Part shown: positions 62,812 to 64,000 of the stretch, piece after piece
Position numbering within the stretch: the stretch's first letter is position 1
Layout: every line of letters starts with the position of its first letter
Assembly (NCBI GenBank): GCA_027487795.1
Contig: JAIYCX010000028.1
Location: 1-64,000, forward strand
Reading direction: 5' to 3'
Source of the DNA: Pseudomonadota bacterium
GTDB taxonomy: Bacteria; Bdellovibrionota_C; UBA2361; SZUA-149; DAOLCO01
DNA: 64,000 bases
Made by a program: the position numbers and the translations under genes
Notes under the pieces: generated by a model
What the model was told of the DNA's origin: nothing
What the model saw: the letters and a program-made list of their open reading frames with translations, nothing else
Database searches by the model: none

Positions 62812-62890
62812 AATAGCTTTCCTAAACTAATCTTAATTTTTAACAAAGTAGCATATTAATAAAAATTTATGAAATCATAAAATGACGAAG

Positions 62891-64000
62891 CTAAAGGTCT
62901 CTAAGTAAACTGAGGACTAGTTGCGGTTGCTGGTTAGCTTGCGCTAGAATACTAGCTGCGGAACGTTGAAGTATCTGCGTTGCAGCTAAACGTGAAGACT
63001 CTTCGGCAACATCAATATCTGTAATTCTACTATTTGCTTCACTGTACGCAAGTGAACTTTGTTGTAAATTACTTACTCCCGTTTCTACCCTAGACTGAAA
63101 TGCTCCGATCTCTCCTCTTTGGTTAGAAAGTAAATTTAAAGTTTTTCTAAGATAAGTTATAGAATCTTGTGAGTCTTGTTGTGTTTTTAGAGAAAAGGAT
63201 TGTAAGGCTGAAACTCCAGAATTTGAATTTCCTAAGTAAACAGAAATTGCTAGCCCATTATTACTTACAATATCTAAAACTCCATCATTATTAGTATCTA
63301 GTAGTCTTGAATCTACTACATTTGTAAGAAAATTTATACTAACGACAGCGTTAAAAGATCCATCACTATTTCCCAGTCTTGTATATAATTTATTTGTAGC
63401 AAACAAATCAGAAGAAAGAATATCTACTATTCCATCTCCATTAATATCTCCAATATCAAACCTTCTTGCTGAACTATTGTAAATTGTCCCACTTTTAAAC
63501 GTCCCATCACCATTTCCTTTATAGAAAAAGATAGTATTACCAGCACTTATTATGTCTAGCTTACCATCATTATCCATATCAATTATTTGGCTAGTACGAG
63601 TAGAGGAAGAAAGTAAAGACACTGAATTTCTAAAAGTTCCATCTCCATTACCTAAAGAAATTTTGATTTGCGAGTTACCTATACTTGTATTAATCAAATC
63701 AACAATTCCATCCCCGTTTAGATCTCTAAGCTTTACATCATATGAGCTTATCCCAGTTGAGATACTTACTTGAGATTTAAAAGTTCCGTTTGTGTTTCCA
63801 AAAAGTATATTTAGCGACGGATCTGAATTATTTCCAGAAACCATATCAATTGCACCATCTCCATTGATATCTGAGAAATCCATCGTAAATCCATTTAATG
63901 TTATAGCATATGTAGTTTGAGCATTAAATGTTCCATCATTATTTCCAATAAGCACACTAATAGTATTAAAATTATTCCCTACTATTAAATCTTTTTTACT
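62891..64000 (-). CDS. Flagellin with FG-GAP beta-propeller domain (partial)
   Basis: The frame is open to the window edge; 369 residues are visible. The C-terminal ~100 residues are a flagellin C-domain (RKTLNLLSNQRGEIGAFQSR, then ANSRITDIDVAEESSRLAAT, AQANQQPQLVLSLLRDL). Upstream lie repeated FG-GAP/VCBS blades with DxNxDGxxD calcium loops (DINGDGAIDMVSGNN, DLNGDGIVDLINT, DMDNDGKLDIISAGN, DINGDGIVDILSSD, DTNNDGVLDIVSNN). The N-terminal flagellin domain should lie beyond base 64000. A propeller in place of the D2/D3 region would sit on the filament surface. Confidence 0.9.
   Translation of the reverse strand, partial: SKKDLIVGNNFNTISVLIGNNDGTFNAQTTYAITLNGFTMDFSDINGDGAIDMVSGNNSDPSLNILFGNTNGTFKSQVSISTGISSYDVKLRDLNGDGIVDLINTSIGNSQIKISLGNGDGTFRNSVSLLSSSTRTSQIIDMDNDGKLDIISAGNTIFFYKGNGDGTFKSGTIYNSSARRFDIGDINGDGIVDILSSDLFATNKLYTRLGNSDGSFNAVVSINFLTNVVDSRLLDTNNDGVLDIVSNNGLAISVYLGNSNSGVSALQSFSLKTQQDSQDSITYLRKTLNLLSNQRGEIGAFQSRVETGVSNLQQSSLAYSEANSRITDIDVAEESSRLAATQILQRSAASILAQANQQPQLVLSLLRDL

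Overview
This window is AT-rich bacterial chromosome, dense with genes, from a Gram-negative flagellated organism. Outer-membrane or secretory features include lipoproteins, a SurA-like chaperone and a YajG-like lipoprotein. Motility features include flagellins, a che operon and two PilT-type ATPases. The linked block TilS - FtsH - CdaA - YbbR - GlmM, together with DapL, LexA/RecA, an ATP-dependent PEP carboxykinase and a stand-alone methylmalonyl-CoA-mutase-type subunit, suggests a lineage from the old 'deltaproteobacterial' assemblage (Myxococcota, Bdellovibrionota, Desulfobacterota, SAR324 or a relative). No rRNA is present, so I cannot place it further.

Layout. (1) 1-5.6 kb is accessory DNA: at least five small toxin-antitoxin-like loci (a RelB-like antitoxin with a decayed RelE, a RelE/HigB-type pair, DUF4160/DUF2442, HigBA, VapBC), gene fragments, and short repeats that recur next to these loci. 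(2) 5.6-8.5 kb: a small zinc-ribbon protein, a large exported protein with a calcium-binding-type repeat, and tRNA-Met. (3) 8.7-12.4 kb: an overlapping operon of a GAF/degenerate-GGDEF protein, an MreB with an N-terminal extension, and a LysM lipoprotein. (4) 12.4-18.4 kb: a minus-strand chemotaxis operon cheA-cheR-cheD-cheY-cheX-cheB. (5) 18.5-24.1 kb: dapL, a glycosyltransferase, a small coiled-coil protein, two near-identical short flagellins and an HU protein. (6) 24.1-31.7 kb: tsaE, glmM, ybbR, cdaA, ftsH, tilS and a eukaryote-type (Mtd1-like) methylene-THF dehydrogenase, covering amino-sugar supply, c-di-AMP signalling and tRNA modification. (7) 31.7-51.4 kb: an exported FG-GAP-like protein, pckA, a methyltransferase, an RRM-bS18 fusion, lexA-recA, a catalytically decayed UvrA-like protein, a phosphomannomutase, a SurA-like chaperone, mfd, two pilT-type ATPases and mazG. 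(8) 51.4-54.2 kb: a second accessory island with a long-hairpin element, two attC-like hairpins, 213-bp direct repeats, a pyroglutamyl-peptidase-like gene and small orphans, ending at a GC-rich structured RNA with 6S-like architecture. (9) 54.2-64 kb: surface-polysaccharide-type genes, a response regulator, a YajG-like lipoprotein, queG, dksA, a mutase subunit, and a flagellin carrying an FG-GAP propeller, cut by the window edge.

How the genes fit together. Flagellin production (two plain flagellins plus one propeller-bearing flagellin), the che operon and the PilT motors indicate swimming and type IV pilus motility. Sugar-nucleotide enzymes, glycosyltransferase/acyltransferase genes and two small proteins sharing one coiled-coil module point to surface or flagellar glycosylation. 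Housekeeping genes sit in ordinary operons.

The most unusual items are the RRM-S18 ribosomal fusion, the decayed UvrA paralogue, the FG-GAP flagellin, the Mtd1-type enzyme, the family of long-hairpin intergenic elements, and the attC-like cassette island next to the 6S-like RNA. All calls are from reading the sequence; no database search was run.
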